A stretch of DNA of 64,000 nt from Danxiaibacter flavus (GCF_041060425.1 NZ_JAULBC010000002.1:1054001-1118000), one strand, 5' to 3'; shown: positions 9,501-19,600, numbered from the stretch's first letter. Numbers and translations: made by a program. The notes: generated from the sequence alone by a model not told the origin.

Positions 9501-9504
9501 TAAC

Positions 9505-10939
9505 CATAAGCATTGTACTCTTGCCCGTAGGGCATTAAGCTCAGTAGAAAAACATATAATAAAGCACGTCTTGTCCGTAGGACATTAACAGATACAGACA
9601 AGATCATTCAACTCAAAATATAAGGCAATGCTGGAATTGTGAATAAACTTGCTGATAGCTGATAGCTAAGCCAACAGCTCAACCAAAGCTTTGTATTCTT
9701 GCCCGTAGGGCATTAAGCTCAATAGAGAAAAAACACACCCGGATTATCTTGTCCGTAGGACATTAACAGATACAGACAAGATCATTTCAACCCAAAATAT
9801 AAGGCAATGCTGGAATTGTGAATACACTTGCTGATAGCTGATAGCTAAGCCGACAGCTCAAATCAAAGCTTTGTATTCTTGCCCGTAGGGCATTAAGCTC
9901 AATAGAGAAAAAACACACTTGGATTATCTTGTCCGTAGGACATTAACAGATGCAGACAAGATCATTTCAACTCAAAATATAAGGCAATGCTGGAATTGTG
10001 AATACACCTGCTGATAGCTGATAGCTAATAGCTGACAGCTCAAACAAAGCTTTGTACTCTTGCCCGTAGGGCATTAAGCTCAATAGAGAAAAAACACACT
10101 TGGATTATCTTGTCCGTAGGAATTAACAGATGCAGACAAGATCATTTCAACTCAAAATATAAGGCAATGCTGGAATTGTGAATACACTTGCTGATAGCTG
10201 ATAGCTAATAGCTGACAGCTCAACCAAAGCTTTGTATTCTTGCCCGTAGGGCATTAAGCTCAATAGAGAAAAAACACACCCGGATTATCTTGTCCGTAGG
10301 ACATTAACAAATACAGACAAGATCATTTCAACCCAAAATATAAGGCAATGCTGGAATTGTGGATACACCTGCTGATAGCTAATAGCTAAGCTGACAGCTC
10401 AAACCAAAGCTGACAGCTCAAACCAAAGCTTTGTATTCTTGCCCGTAGGGCATTAAGCTCAATAGAGAAAAAACACACTTGGATTATCTTGTCCGTAGGA
10501 CATTAACAGATGCAGACAAGATCATTTCAACCCAAAATATAAGGCAATGCTGGAATTGTGGATACACCTGCTGATAGCTAATAGCTAAGCTGACAGCTCA
10601 AACCAAAGCTTTGTATTCTTGCCCGTAGGGCATTAAGCTCAATAGAGAAAAAACACACTTGGATTATCTTGTCCGTAGGACATTAACAGATGCAGACAAG
10701 ATCATTTCAACTCAAAATATAAGGCAATGCTGGAATTGTGAATAAACTTGCTGATAGCTAATAGCTGACAACTCAACCAAAGCTTTGTACTCTTGCCCGA
10801 AGGGCATTAAGCTCAATAGAGAAAAAACACACCCGGATTATCTTGTCCGTAGGACATTAACAGATGCAGACAAGATCATTTCAACCCAAAATATAAGGCA
10901 ATGCTGGAATTGTGAATACACTTGCTGATAGCTGACAAC
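9505..10939. repeat. Eight-copy ~180-bp non-coding tandem array
   Basis: Counting from GCCCG, units begin at 9523, 9701, 9881, 10062, 10242, 10441, 10621 and 10795. Spacings are 178, 180, 181, 180, 199, 180 and 174; the 199-base unit has an internal duplication of GCTGACAGCTCAAACCAA. Each unit has element A (CTTGCCCGTAGGGCATTAAG), element B (CTTGTCCGTAGGACATTAAC), a spacer with GACAAGATCATT and AATATAAGGCAATGCTGG, and an AGCTGATAGCT-type tract. The array runs into the 3' end of the minus-strand peroxidase gene. Stop codons break all frames, so it is not coding. Confidence 0.9.
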
Positions 10940-12004
10940 TCAATGCACATGCATTACCGGAGGAACCACCGCGTCCTGGGGCGGGCCAAATCTTGGATCG
11001 TGAAGAAAACTGCTGTCGGTTAATGTGTAAAGAAAAGCTGTGATCTGTCCTATTTCAAAGTTGGATAATGGAATGCCATTACGGACAAGACTGTCTGTAT
11101 TTTTCATTTTTACAACGGACGACCTGTAGTGGTTAAAAACTTCGTACGTGCTGTAAAAACGGCCATCATGCAAATAGGGAGCTGTAACCATCACATTGCG
11201 CAAGCTGGGCACTTTAAACTTTAATGAATCGGCAGACAGACGGGTAATACGCATGCGGCCGACATCATTAATAAAACTATCAAGATCAACCCCGATGTTC
11301 CGGTATGTATAGTCAGAAAATAAAGGCTCGGTATGACAGGATGCGCATTTCTTTTTAAAAAGATCATAACCCAATCTCTCCGGCAGGTTAAAGCTCACTT
11401 CTCCGCGCCTTACTTTATCATACTTACTGTTTGAACTTACCATCATCAGCAGAAACTGGCTCAGCGCTTTGGACATCTTTTGTGTATTGATGTCCTCATC
11501 TCCAAATGCAGCTTTAAACATTTTACGGTAGGTTGTATCGGCCCGTAGTTTTGCCAATACGTTATTGAGCGTCTCCCCCATTTCGTTTGTCGCAGTAATT
11601 GGCGCTAACGGCTGAAGATCCAGGTGATTGATCCCACCATCATGCATAAACTCTTTTTGCCAGGCAAGGTTGAAAAGTCCGGGTGCATTGCGTGTTGTTA
11701 ATGAATTATTGACGCCATGGCTCAGATTGTGATCATATGTTGCGAAGGCAGCAAATTGCTGATGACAACTTGAACAGGGGAAATTTCCATCGACACTTAG
11801 CCGTCCGTCATAAAACAATTTTCGTCCCAGTTCAAACCCTTCTTTTGTAAGTGGATTTTGTGAAAAATCGTACACAGGTTGCGGCCATCCTTCCGGAACA
11901 ACAAACGCAAGTGAAGTTGTTGCAGGCGCTTGCTTTTTCTCAACAAAAGACGTTGCTATGCATACAAGCACGGTAAGCAATATGGTAATGCAGGCAATCC
12001 TCAT
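10940..12004 (-). CDS. MbnH/MauG-like dihaem cytochrome c peroxidase
   Basis: 354 residues, the usual size for bacterial dihaem peroxidases. An N-terminal hydrophobic signal segment (about 1-20) leads to the periplasm. Two haem c sites are visible, CSSCH (77-81) and CASCH (220-224), together with the family's TRNAPGLFNL and APYLHDGRF segments. Its ATG overlaps the stop of the upstream gene by four bases (12001-12004), so the two are translationally coupled. That upstream gene encodes an MbnP-like protein. In methanotroph pairs MbnH, a MauG-like enzyme, oxidises a Trp of MbnP to kynurenine so that MbnP binds copper. The same role is inferred here; an ordinary H2O2-reducing peroxidase is the alternative. 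Confidence 0.82.
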   Translation of the reverse strand: MRIACITILLTVLVCIATSFVEKKQAPATTSLAFVVPEGWPQPVYDFSQNPLTKEGFELGRKLFYDGRLSVDGNFPCSSCHQQFAAFATYDHNLSHGVNNSLTTRNAPGLFNLAWQKEFMHDGGINHLDLQPLAPITATNEMGETLNNVLAKLRADTTYRKMFKAAFGDEDINTQKMSKALSQFLLMMVSSNSKYDKVRRGEVSFNLPERLGYDLFKKKCASCHTEPLFSDYTYRNIGVDLDSFINDVGRMRITRLSADSLKFKVPSLRNVMVTAPYLHDGRFYSTYEVFNHYRSSVVKMKNTDSLVRNGIPLSNFEIGQITAFLYTLTDSSFLHDPRFGPPQDAVVPPVMHVH

Positions 12005-12732
12005 TGTTTCTGCAGAATGGAGAACATGTGCGAATAATTATCTGCCAGTTTCATCGCAAGGATGCCGGGTTCATGACAAACGGCATTCTCAGCTATCAAA
12101 ATTTTATTTTCTCCTTTAAACCATGCAAGTACATCAGCTTTAATACTGATCGCCTGTAAAGGCTTATTTTTTGTAGCTGGTGTTAAAGGTAGAACAATCC
12201 AGCGGGACGCATTTTCTCCGGGCTTATATCCGCCAACATCATAAGTCATATATCTTCCCAGGGCTTTTGAAACGGAAGATTTTCCTTCAAGCTTTGCGAC
12301 GATATAGCCACTGTTCCATGTCCAGAACATTCCCCTGGCAGGATCCAGCGTACCTGTTTGCACACCTGAAACATTTTTTATGCTATCAACACCCAATAAA
12401 AATTTAATGCTTTTGATATTCTTTAAACCGTGATTAACTGTAATTGCTTGCGATGCAGGGTCCTCAGCATCAACCAAAAAACATTCGGAAGAAACTTTGT
12501 GCCATTGCTGATGATCGTCCTGCAGCTGAATGTTGGAGATGTAGTATTTAAAGCGCCTAACTGTGAAGGGTTCATCAAAGGAAGTCTTATAGGAATCGCC
12601 AATATTAAGTTTGCTTTCGCCCACCATGTTTACGAACTGAAGATTTAGTTTTTGTTGAGCGCACAACTGCATGACACCGATACAGGCCATAACGAGAGCA
12701 ATCATTTTTCGTGTGTATATCATTATTCCCAT
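12001..12732 (-). CDS. MbnP-family copper-protein homologue
   Basis: 243 residues (a start four codons later, at MIYTRKM, is equally possible) with a signal peptide ending near LCAQQ. The body is a beta-sandwich of the MbnP type, recognised by FKYYISNIQL (61-70), a central FLLGVDS and the GMFWTWNSGYIV segment (134-145), which supplies Trp137 and Trp139. In characterised MbnP a Trp is converted to kynurenine by the partner MbnH; which Trp would be used here is unknown. The coupled downstream dihaem enzyme supports the assignment. Probable periplasmic or surface copper-binding role. Confidence 0.75.
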   Translation of the reverse strand: MGIMIYTRKMIALVMACIGVMQLCAQQKLNLQFVNMVGESKLNIGDSYKTSFDEPFTVRRFKYYISNIQLQDDHQQWHKVSSECFLVDAEDPASQAITVNHGLKNIKSIKFLLGVDSIKNVSGVQTGTLDPARGMFWTWNSGYIVAKLEGKSSVSKALGRYMTYDVGGYKPGENASRWIVLPLTPATKNKPLQAISIKADVLAWFKGENKILIAENAVCHEPGILAMKLADNYSHMFSILQKQ

Positions 12733-13253
12733 TCGTAAAGATTAATCATTGCAAATACAATGTCTTTTAGTTAAGTGTTGTCATTCTCAGATACCCATTA
12801 ATTATCACGATCAGATTGATATTCGGGAGACCTCTCCTACCGTCGGGGTGACGATGCGGTGCGGACTCTCCTATAGCATTGATCATCGTGTTGCAATTAC
12901 TTTTACTGATAAGCCAGGATCTCGCCGCAAAGCTCTGTGAAACGCTGTGGCATCTCCGGCCGTTTCTCCGTGTAAAAAAAGGCCACCCAGAGCACTGAGT
13001 AGACACAAAAATAAGCATGTAAAACATTTTTCCGTGACTTTGCACCATCGGCCATTTAAAACTGCTCTGCAGTCTTACCTTCATTCCATAGTTGGGATTT
13101 GAAGATTTGAGATTTGAGATTCGCTGCCAAAACCAGTTTAAACAAGATTCTGACGCGCTCATTTCCCGGAATAAAATATCAGTAAAAATTTGGAACCGAC
13201 ATAAAATTTGAAATTTCAAATATCAAATCTCAAATTTCCCATACATTCTTCTA
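12733..13253. repeat. Intergenic gap with TTTGAGATTTGA tract and GTCACCCCGACGG element
   Basis: About 520 bases. A GAGACCTCTCCTACCGTCGG stretch (about 12828-12850) resembles the GTCACCCCGACGG-type intergenic element common in Bacteroidota. Related tracts TTTGAAGATTTGAGATTTGA (13092-13124) and its inverted counterpart AAATATCAAATCTCAAATTT (about 13216-13236) bracket the right half. A 150-codon minus-strand reading frame here has no recognisable protein character and is not called. Confidence 0.5.
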
Positions 13254-13742
13254 TTAAACAGTAACATATTTTATAGAATTACCATTTGCCTCAATCACTT
13301 TCCGGAGATCATCAAAAGAGATCCAAACAGTTGCCGTGTTTACGTTGGGATGAAAGCCCAGCCGATCTCTTCCTACAATGTCTTTATCCAGTACTACTTC
13401 CACTTTTTTTTCTACATCGTTTATAATTCCGAGCGGCGATACTTCTCCTCTTTTCAGTTTCAAATATTTATCGAGTCTTTCATCGGATGCAAAGCTTAAC
13501 CGTGTACAATCTATTTGTTGCTGAATACTTTTAATATCGGCAGATTTGCCTTTGTCCAGTACTACAAGAAAATGCCGTCTTCCTTTATCATCACGCAGAA
13601 ACAGGTTTTTACAAACATCTCCGAGACCGGTGATCTCCAACTTATCCATGTCTTCAATTGTGTAAACCGGATCGTGCTCCGTGACTTCGTATGTAACTCC
13701 CAAACGATCCAATGTATCCAACGCTTTTTGTTTAGGCTCCAT
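13254..13742 (-). CDS. Prolyl-tRNA editing protein (YbaK/ProX family)
   Basis: 162 residues forming a single YbaK/EbsC-type domain. Members hydrolyse mischarged aminoacyl-tRNAs such as Ala-tRNA(Pro), acting free-standing when ProRS lacks or supplements an editing domain. Family signatures are CKNLFLRD near residue 44, the substrate-pocket GEVSPLGI about residue 98 and FHPNVNTATVWIS about residue 129. The conserved Lys (in CKNLF) is present. This looks like the PrdX/ProXp-ala branch rather than YbaK proper because of the KNLFLRD and NTATVWIS signatures. The gene is isolated, with repeat-bearing gaps on both sides. Confidence 0.85.
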   Translation of the reverse strand: MEPKQKALDTLDRLGVTYEVTEHDPVYTIEDMDKLEITGLGDVCKNLFLRDDKGRRHFLVVLDKGKSADIKSIQQQIDCTRLSFASDERLDKYLKLKRGEVSPLGIINDVEKKVEVVLDKDIVGRDRLGFHPNVNTATVWISFDDLRKVIEANGNSIKYVTV

Positions 13743-14364
13743 AATATGCTTTTTTGATACGCTATTTTATGAATGATGCAGGCTTCTTTTGCAGGTACAA
13801 ATGAAATTCGCCGCCTTGCATAATATCGTCATAGGAAATATACGATTTTGTATAAGACTTACCGTTCAATGTCGCTGAAGCGATGTACATCGCTTCGTTA
13901 TCGCTCCGGGTGCGTTATGATGCGGAAGCTTTTATTAGCGGGCAATTTTAACGTGAATTCATCAAAAACAGGTGAACACATTGATCAATTTCAGCTAAAT
14001 GAAGATGGCATATCTCGGTGCAACTCTTCTTTGAATAATTAAATATAGTTACACAGAAGCTCACTGAGAAGACAGCGAGTTACACAGAGAATATGTTCTG
14101 ATTGTCCTAAAAGGATTGCGATCTGGCAATAACACTATCCAAGATCTACCATTGGCGCGACGGAAGGGACCGCCCGGCATTGACGTGTTCGTAATTAAAT
14201 CCGCCCTCCCTGCGAGACAAAACAGCGGATCAAAGATCCAATTTCGAGCAGCTTCCGTTAACCATTTCCAGCCGGGCAATGCTTTTGGAGACCCAAATTT
14301 GTTAATTAAATCCAATTATTGAAACACCACGGATTTATTTTTTTCAAATTTCAATTTTTGTTTT
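13743..14364. other. Long intergenic gap, no gene seen
   Basis: About 620 bases between divergent genes with no credible ORF on either strand. It contains a short tract of CACAGA words (14051-14096) of the type seen again at 51955-51986, and a GC-richer patch at 14150-14280 without recognisable features. Confidence 0.5.
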
Positions 14365-14383
14365 TACTTTGAAATACAAAGTA
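14365..14383 (+). promoter_or_regulatory. Inverted repeat upstream of the ferritin-like gene (possible operator)
   Basis: TACTTTG (14365-14371) and CAAAGTA (14377-14383) form a perfect 7-base inverted repeat around AAATA, 24 bases before the start codon. Dyads of this size directly in front of a gene are typical operator sites for a dimeric regulator. It could equally be a leader hairpin. The regulator is not identifiable in this window. Confidence 0.4.
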
Positions 14384-14407
14384 CTTTTTAAAACAAAATT
14401 TATAACT

Positions 14408-15157
14408 ATGACAAGCAAACAATGGATCGATCATTTTGCCGCGAATGCAAAATGCTACAGGGTTAACTGGGAAATAAAACCAACCATCTCTGAGAAGGAA
14501 GTATGTGTTATTCTTTCTTCATTACAGGCGTGGCAGCTGGGCGAAACATCCGACGGAAAAAACCTGTTGCGGGCTGCAACCCTTTATTCAAAAAAGATAA
14601 ATGATTCCGATTATGTGGAAGCTGTTAAGCTGTTTATCAAAGAAGAACAAAAGCACGGGAATAGCCTGGGTCGCTATCTTGATGAAATAGGACAAAAAAG
14701 AATTACATATAATTGGGGTGACTACTTATTCAGAAAGATCAGGTACTTTAACACGAGCATGGAAATATGGACGCTCACTGTGATTGTGGTAGAAAGCACT
14801 GCTCAAATTTTTTATCAATCGCTCAAAGATGCAACAAACTGCGCATTGCTAAAACAGATTGCTACCGATATCCTGATAGATGAAGCTTATCATATCGATT
14901 TCCAGACGCAACGAATGCAAGTTATTTTCTCTGCAAAAAACAATTTTGAAAAACTGATCTGTCATCATATTTATAAATTATTCTTTTTCACGACATCGCT
15001 TGTCGTTTGGTTCGCACATAAAAAAATATTCCAGGCGGGTGGAAACAACTTCAGCAAATACCGGAAAAAGATGGGAATTAAATACATGAAAACACTGAAT
15101 CGAATTTCGGGATACAGTATGCAGGAAAGCAGAGTAACAAGCGTAACGACCACATGA
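14408..15157 (+). CDS. Ferritin-like diiron four-helix protein with a hydrophobic C-terminal helix
   Basis: 249 residues from the ATG at 14408; the in-frame TTG at 14369 lies inside the upstream inverted repeat and is rejected. The spacing of acidic and His residues fits a ferritin-like diiron centre: Glu46, Glu80-x-x-His83, Glu129, Glu159-x-x-His162, i.e. two ExxH pairs plus two single Glu on four predicted helices. A hydrophobic stretch near 185-206 (LFFFTTSLVVWFAH) could be membrane-inserted, which is unusual for ferritins and more like membrane-associated diiron oxidases. The substrate is unknown. The 3' end of the gene is partly duplicated 294 bases downstream. Confidence 0.65.
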   Translation: MTSKQWIDHFAANAKCYRVNWEIKPTISEKEVCVILSSLQAWQLGETSDGKNLLRAATLYSKKINDSDYVEAVKLFIKEEQKHGNSLGRYLDEIGQKRITYNWGDYLFRKIRYFNTSMEIWTLTVIVVESTAQIFYQSLKDATNCALLKQIATDILIDEAYHIDFQTQRMQVIFSAKNNFEKLICHHIYKLFFFTTSLVVWFAHKKIFQAGGNNFSKYRKKMGIKYMKTLNRISGYSMQESRVTSVTTT

Positions 15158-15416
15158 TGTTATCACCAAATTTGCTGTAACAAGTGCCATACGCAAAGCT
15201 CTTTTTATACACCGAACAACGGCAACAACCCGGGAATACCAGAGAAGGAATCAACCGCTCACCACCTGCTGATCAGGATTGGTAAGGACAGCCGTTGTTG
15301 GTATGCAGGATGGCCTTGTGCGCCGCGTACCAACAACATATAGGCATTTTCGAAGAGAATAGTAAATGTTTGACATCATAATCAAACACTTAATCGAATT
15401 TCGGGATACAGTATGC
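15090..15416 (+). repeat. Duplicated 3' end of the ferritin-like gene, plus hairpin
   Basis: A 33-base sequence with one mismatch, containing CGAATTTCGGGATACAGTAT, occurs at 15090-15123 inside the gene and again at 15384-15416 in the following gap. Weaker similarity continues for about 40 bases beyond each copy. Between them GTTGTTGGTA (15294-15303) and TACCAACAAC (15328-15337) form a perfect 10-base inverted repeat. The arrangement looks like the scar of a gene duplication that has mostly been deleted. Confidence 0.65.
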
Positions 15417-15510
15417 AATTAAGCGGTGTGGTAGGAATACCGACAGCATCATGATTGCATAATTTATTTTATTACAGACCGTTTCATTCACCTACAAACC
15501 TTAAATCAAA

Positions 15511-16587
15511 ATGTTAATAGGAGCGCTATCTGTTTCTGTTTTTTGCATTATACTTTTATACATTGGATACCGCATATTCAAACTGGTAAGACCCACTCAA
15601 ACACCAGGTACTATCATCTGTGAATATACATTTGCTGTTGGCCATCTTATTTCGTTGTTACTCTTCATGGCAGAAATGGATTACCACAGAGCCAATTTCA
15701 CCAAACAAATTGATATTGTTTACGAAGGTTATACTCCTTTTGCCTGGGAACATTTTCCTACATTACTAGTATTTTATATTCTTGCTTTTGTCTCGCAAAT
15801 GTTACTATGGCTCAAATATGATCGCCTATCGCCTTTAATAAAAGTGATTGCTCTTTGCTTTCTCTTAACCGGCATTTTTTTGAATATTTTTGTTTTGGTT
15901 CAGGTTTCACACAATGCAGAAGACACAACAGCCGGCTGTTTGTTCATCCCCCTGCCACTCATTAATGCACTGATGTCCTTGACGATTGCAATAAGAACCA
16001 TCAAAAAGGAAAGTTCTCTTAGCAACGTCAGGACTTTTAAAAACGACTATTACAATACACTCAACCAATTTATGGTAAAGGCATCGCTGCAGCCCATTTG
16101 GGTATTGGTGTTAACTGGGCCACTTTGTATTATTGTAATATGCATCATCACCGTTTTTGGACAGGATACGCACGCCATCGCAAAAGTGTTTACAGAAACG
16201 ACTACCTGGCATTTTTCGCAAAAAACGCATCCACCATTTCTTGATCATCAGGGGCATTATCTATGCACCGTTGCCGCATGTGGAAGTCCGCAATTGGTAA
16301 AGCCACTTCGATTAGGAAAAAGGCATGGAAATGAAATTATTGTAAACAGGCAGTTACAAATAGCAAATGCATTTGAAGAACTTATACAGGATCATTTTCC
16401 AGCTTTTCATAAAATTATCCGTACGCTTTATGACCGCTACGGATACCCCCTTTCAAAAAATATTACAACACCCTTCAGATCAAATTTGACATATCTATTG
16501 ATGAAACCACTTGAATACTTATTTCTGCTTGTACTTTATACCTGCTGCATAAGCCCGGAAAAAAAGATCAGCAAACAATATTTGTAG
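15511..16587 (+). CDS. Multi-pass membrane protein, DUF6688-like
   Basis: 358 residues. The first 230 contain about six or seven hydrophobic helices (beginning LIGALSVSVFCIILLYIGY). A soluble region follows that carries the highly conserved-looking HYLCTVAACGSPQLVKPLRL and IIVNRQLQIANAFEELI, then a last hydrophobic segment near 335-350. From memory these motifs match DUF6688, a family of uncharacterised membrane proteins; the two Cys in LCTVAAC may be functionally important. It ends just before a bidirectional terminator shared with sprA. No enzymatic function is proposed. Confidence 0.65.
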   Translation: MLIGALSVSVFCIILLYIGYRIFKLVRPTQTPGTIICEYTFAVGHLISLLLFMAEMDYHRANFTKQIDIVYEGYTPFAWEHFPTLLVFYILAFVSQMLLWLKYDRLSPLIKVIALCFLLTGIFLNIFVLVQVSHNAEDTTAGCLFIPLPLINALMSLTIAIRTIKKESSLSNVRTFKNDYYNTLNQFMVKASLQPIWVLVLTGPLCIIVICIITVFGQDTHAIAKVFTETTTWHFSQKTHPPFLDHQGHYLCTVAACGSPQLVKPLRLGKRHGNEIIVNRQLQIANAFEELIQDHFPAFHKIIRTLYDRYGYPLSKNITTPFRSNLTYLLMKPLEYLFLLVLYTCCISPEKKISKQYL

Positions 16588-16610
16588 AGCTTGACTATCT
16601 CCTGAAGCAC

Positions 16611-16650
16611 AAAAAAGGGCTGGATCAAAAGCGACCCGGTCCTTTTCTTT
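16611..16650. terminator. Bidirectional terminator between the DUF6688-like gene and sprA
   Basis: An A-run precedes GGGCTGGATC, which pairs (with wobble pairs and one mismatch) with GACCCGGTCC, followed by TTTTCTTT. On the minus strand the stem is followed by TTTTTT, so it can end transcripts from both convergent genes. Confidence 0.7.
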
Positions 16651-16666
16651 AATAAAAGATCTTGTT

Positions 16667-19600
16667 CTATGGTGCAAGTGAAACCCTTATCTGCAACCCC
16701 GCCTTTGTATTTGTAATCGGCGCAGATGTAGATATGTATGGAATTATTCTTTGTTGACTAAAGAACAACTTCACATTGATCCTGTTGTTTAAAACGTAAT
16801 CTACAGATGGTTCTATGTTGATCACTTTTTGCCCACCCGTGCTATATGCATTGGCCTGGTCAAGGCGGCTGTTGCTTTGTGTATCATCCCTCAGACCAAG
16901 ATCTAACCTGAAGTTCATATCATTCTGAACAGTCTTGCTCTTTGTAAACGGAATCTTGAACGGCAGCTCAAAACCTTTCGCGCGATAACTTCCACCAAAG
17001 CTCCATTCAGTACTTCTTACTTCACTCAGTTGATAGTCAATCAGGCTCAAACTTAACTGCCTGCTCTTCTTAAACTCGAAGCGGATGTTCATCTGGTTGA
17101 CCGTTGTAAGATCAATTCCAATCAACGGTTCAAAGCGCTCACTTATGGTCAGGTTTGGCAACAGGAAGAATGGTACGAAGTTGCCTGATACCGTGTCAAT
17201 AAACTTCGGCGCACCATAGTGATATGGATCCTGGAAGTTTAGCGCGCTGGTAAAACTGTTCATACTCAGCGTTCCATTGTAACCGTGTGTTATGCTGATA
17301 CTGCTGAATGTATTGGCCAGCGACGGTATTCTGGCTAATCCAGTATAAGTCAATCTCCAGTTTGGCAGTGGATTAATACCGCTAAACGGATTACTTTTTA
17401 TGTTTGGATTAGACTGCTTAACCAATGGGATCGTATTCGGATCTTTTCCGGTGTAAGCAGCTAAGAATGCCGGTATCAATACATCCTGTGAGTAACGTCC
17501 ATAACCATTTGCAAATCCATCTGTCGTATACGTTTTGTCCCAATAAGGGTTCAACGCAGCTACCCGTTTAGAGACGATGATACGGTTGTTCTGGAACTCC
17601 ATGAATGTGCCTGAGATCTCTGTTGGCTTGTACTTGCGGAACAACGTCTGGTAACTTATATAAGAGACACTGAATCCTCCCATCGCATATGGAGATAAGT
17701 GACCAAAGTGATTGCCGGAACCGGTAGTATCCTTATAAAGTTCTGAGTAGTCTTTTGTAAATGCCTTGTCGATATTGATATCAATGATCAGATCTCTGAC
17801 CGGTTCAATCTGCGCAGAAATACTCAGCTTCTGTTCAAAGTTCTGCTGATACAACAGGTTAAATGTAGAGTCTTTTGTTATCACTCCTTCGGCTGCTTTT
17901 TTGTTTAACCAGGTCGTATCCGGCTGCTTACCGAAGACGTACGCAAGACCAGGCTGCATCGAATTCCAGTTCTGACCAAGCACGCGGCTACTATCCATAT
18001 AACCCGGAACGCGGCTTGAATAGTTTTCAGAGTAGTTAGCAGATACACGTTTGATCATTGTAGCCAGTTTTCCTGCAGTTCTTTCAAGTCCACTCATCTG
18101 TTCAGGTTGTACTTGTTTCGCATCCCGCTTAGCTTTTCTTCCATCGCGCTTTAGCTGCCGCCATTTACGTAATGCCTGTTTTTTTTCTTTTCCTTTCAAA
18201 TCTTTAACAACTTGTGCACGTGTTGGTATGGTATCCCACCAATTGGTTGTTGCATTATTGGGATTCTTCAAATCAGGATTAGCCGGTTGCGGAGGCGGTG
18301 GTGGCTGGCTCACAGCATTGAGCCATTTTGATTTTGCATATAAACGCGAAAAATCAAATTCGGCTGTAAGGTTGTTCTGTTGACCATTTTCTATTGCATT
18401 CCCCAGGTTCAGTGCCAGCAGGCTCGCTCCTATCCAGTTATAATTAGTTGAATAACTATAACGGGCAGTGATCCAATCTGTCGCCGGTATTTTGTTTAAT
18501 GGTATGTTGTAACTCAACGTACCTTTTTGTTGATACAACGTATTTCTACCTCCACTCCAGAAATTACTCCACATGGAGTCTTTCTTTTCTTTCGTGTTTA
18601 TTCTGCCTGCAGGCTCATCAACACGTGCAAAATTGGTAGCGCTAAAATCAATATTCAGCGAACGTGTTAAATCCCACCTGAGATTATAGTAGCGATCAAA
18701 CGTAAAATACTTGTCGTAAGTCGTATCTACCTTGTCAACTTTATTGTCGTAGGTATTTACTATACGCGGAACATATTGTCCGAACTGCCGGTTAATATCT
18801 ACACGGAAGCCTATTAATGACGGCACAGGATTCAAGTTGAAATCCCTGGCAAAATCAAGCCAGTGGCTTTTGTTTCGGATCATTTTCTTAAATGGCTCCC
18901 AGTATTTCGCCTCGCCGCTAAATGTATATCCCAATCCAAACCGTTGTTTAATGATCAGGTTCTGTGTTATTAAAGGATTGGTTTGCTCGGTACTGGTGAA
19001 TGAATAACTAAAGTCAAAATTGCTGATGCTCCACAACCGCTTCTTCATGTTATTCTGACCGAACCTGACATTTGTAAAGTTGATCGTTTTGATCGTCAGC
19101 TGATCCAGTGCTGCCTTCTTAATTGAATCCCTGGCACTTTTACTTGTCGCACTATTCAACTTGTATTTATAAAGCACATCCTGGTCGTAAGGATCATACT
19201 TTGGCGTGAGTACGGTACGGTTAATGCCGGCATAAATGGGTATTGTTGCTCCAATACTTTTCGGGAATAACTTTCCTGCATCAATATTCAACGCGGCATC
19301 GTATTGCAACATACTGTTACGTGCCCTTTCGTTTACCCTTTGTTCTAATGTTCCAAATCCCGCCGTGTACATGTTGCCAGATACCGACAACGTACCCAGA
19401 TCGGCCAGTTGAACATCCATCCTTCCAACCGCAGCAACACCACCACTTTCCGAAAGTTTGGACAAGCGCAACTCGTTTACCCACACTTCAGTACTTACCG
19501 GCGCCGTAGAACCAATTGCTGTGTTTTCTACAGCAATGATCATTCCCTGCACTTCTCCAAGGTTGGGGTTACCAAACACCGAAAAGACTTTATTACCAAC

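Noticed and set aside
9505..10939. CRISPR array
   Set aside because: Units are ~180 bases and identical throughout; there are no short repeats separated by unique spacers and no cas genes.
12828..12850. Novel regulatory element
   Set aside because: The sequence resembles a GTCACCCCGACGG-type intergenic element that is widespread in Bacteroidota; a single copy here gives no reason to call it new.
12767..13219. 150-codon minus-strand reading frame
   Set aside because: Its translation has no family resemblance, odd composition and runs through a repeat tract and a GTCACCCCGACGG-type element; it looks like a chance open frame.
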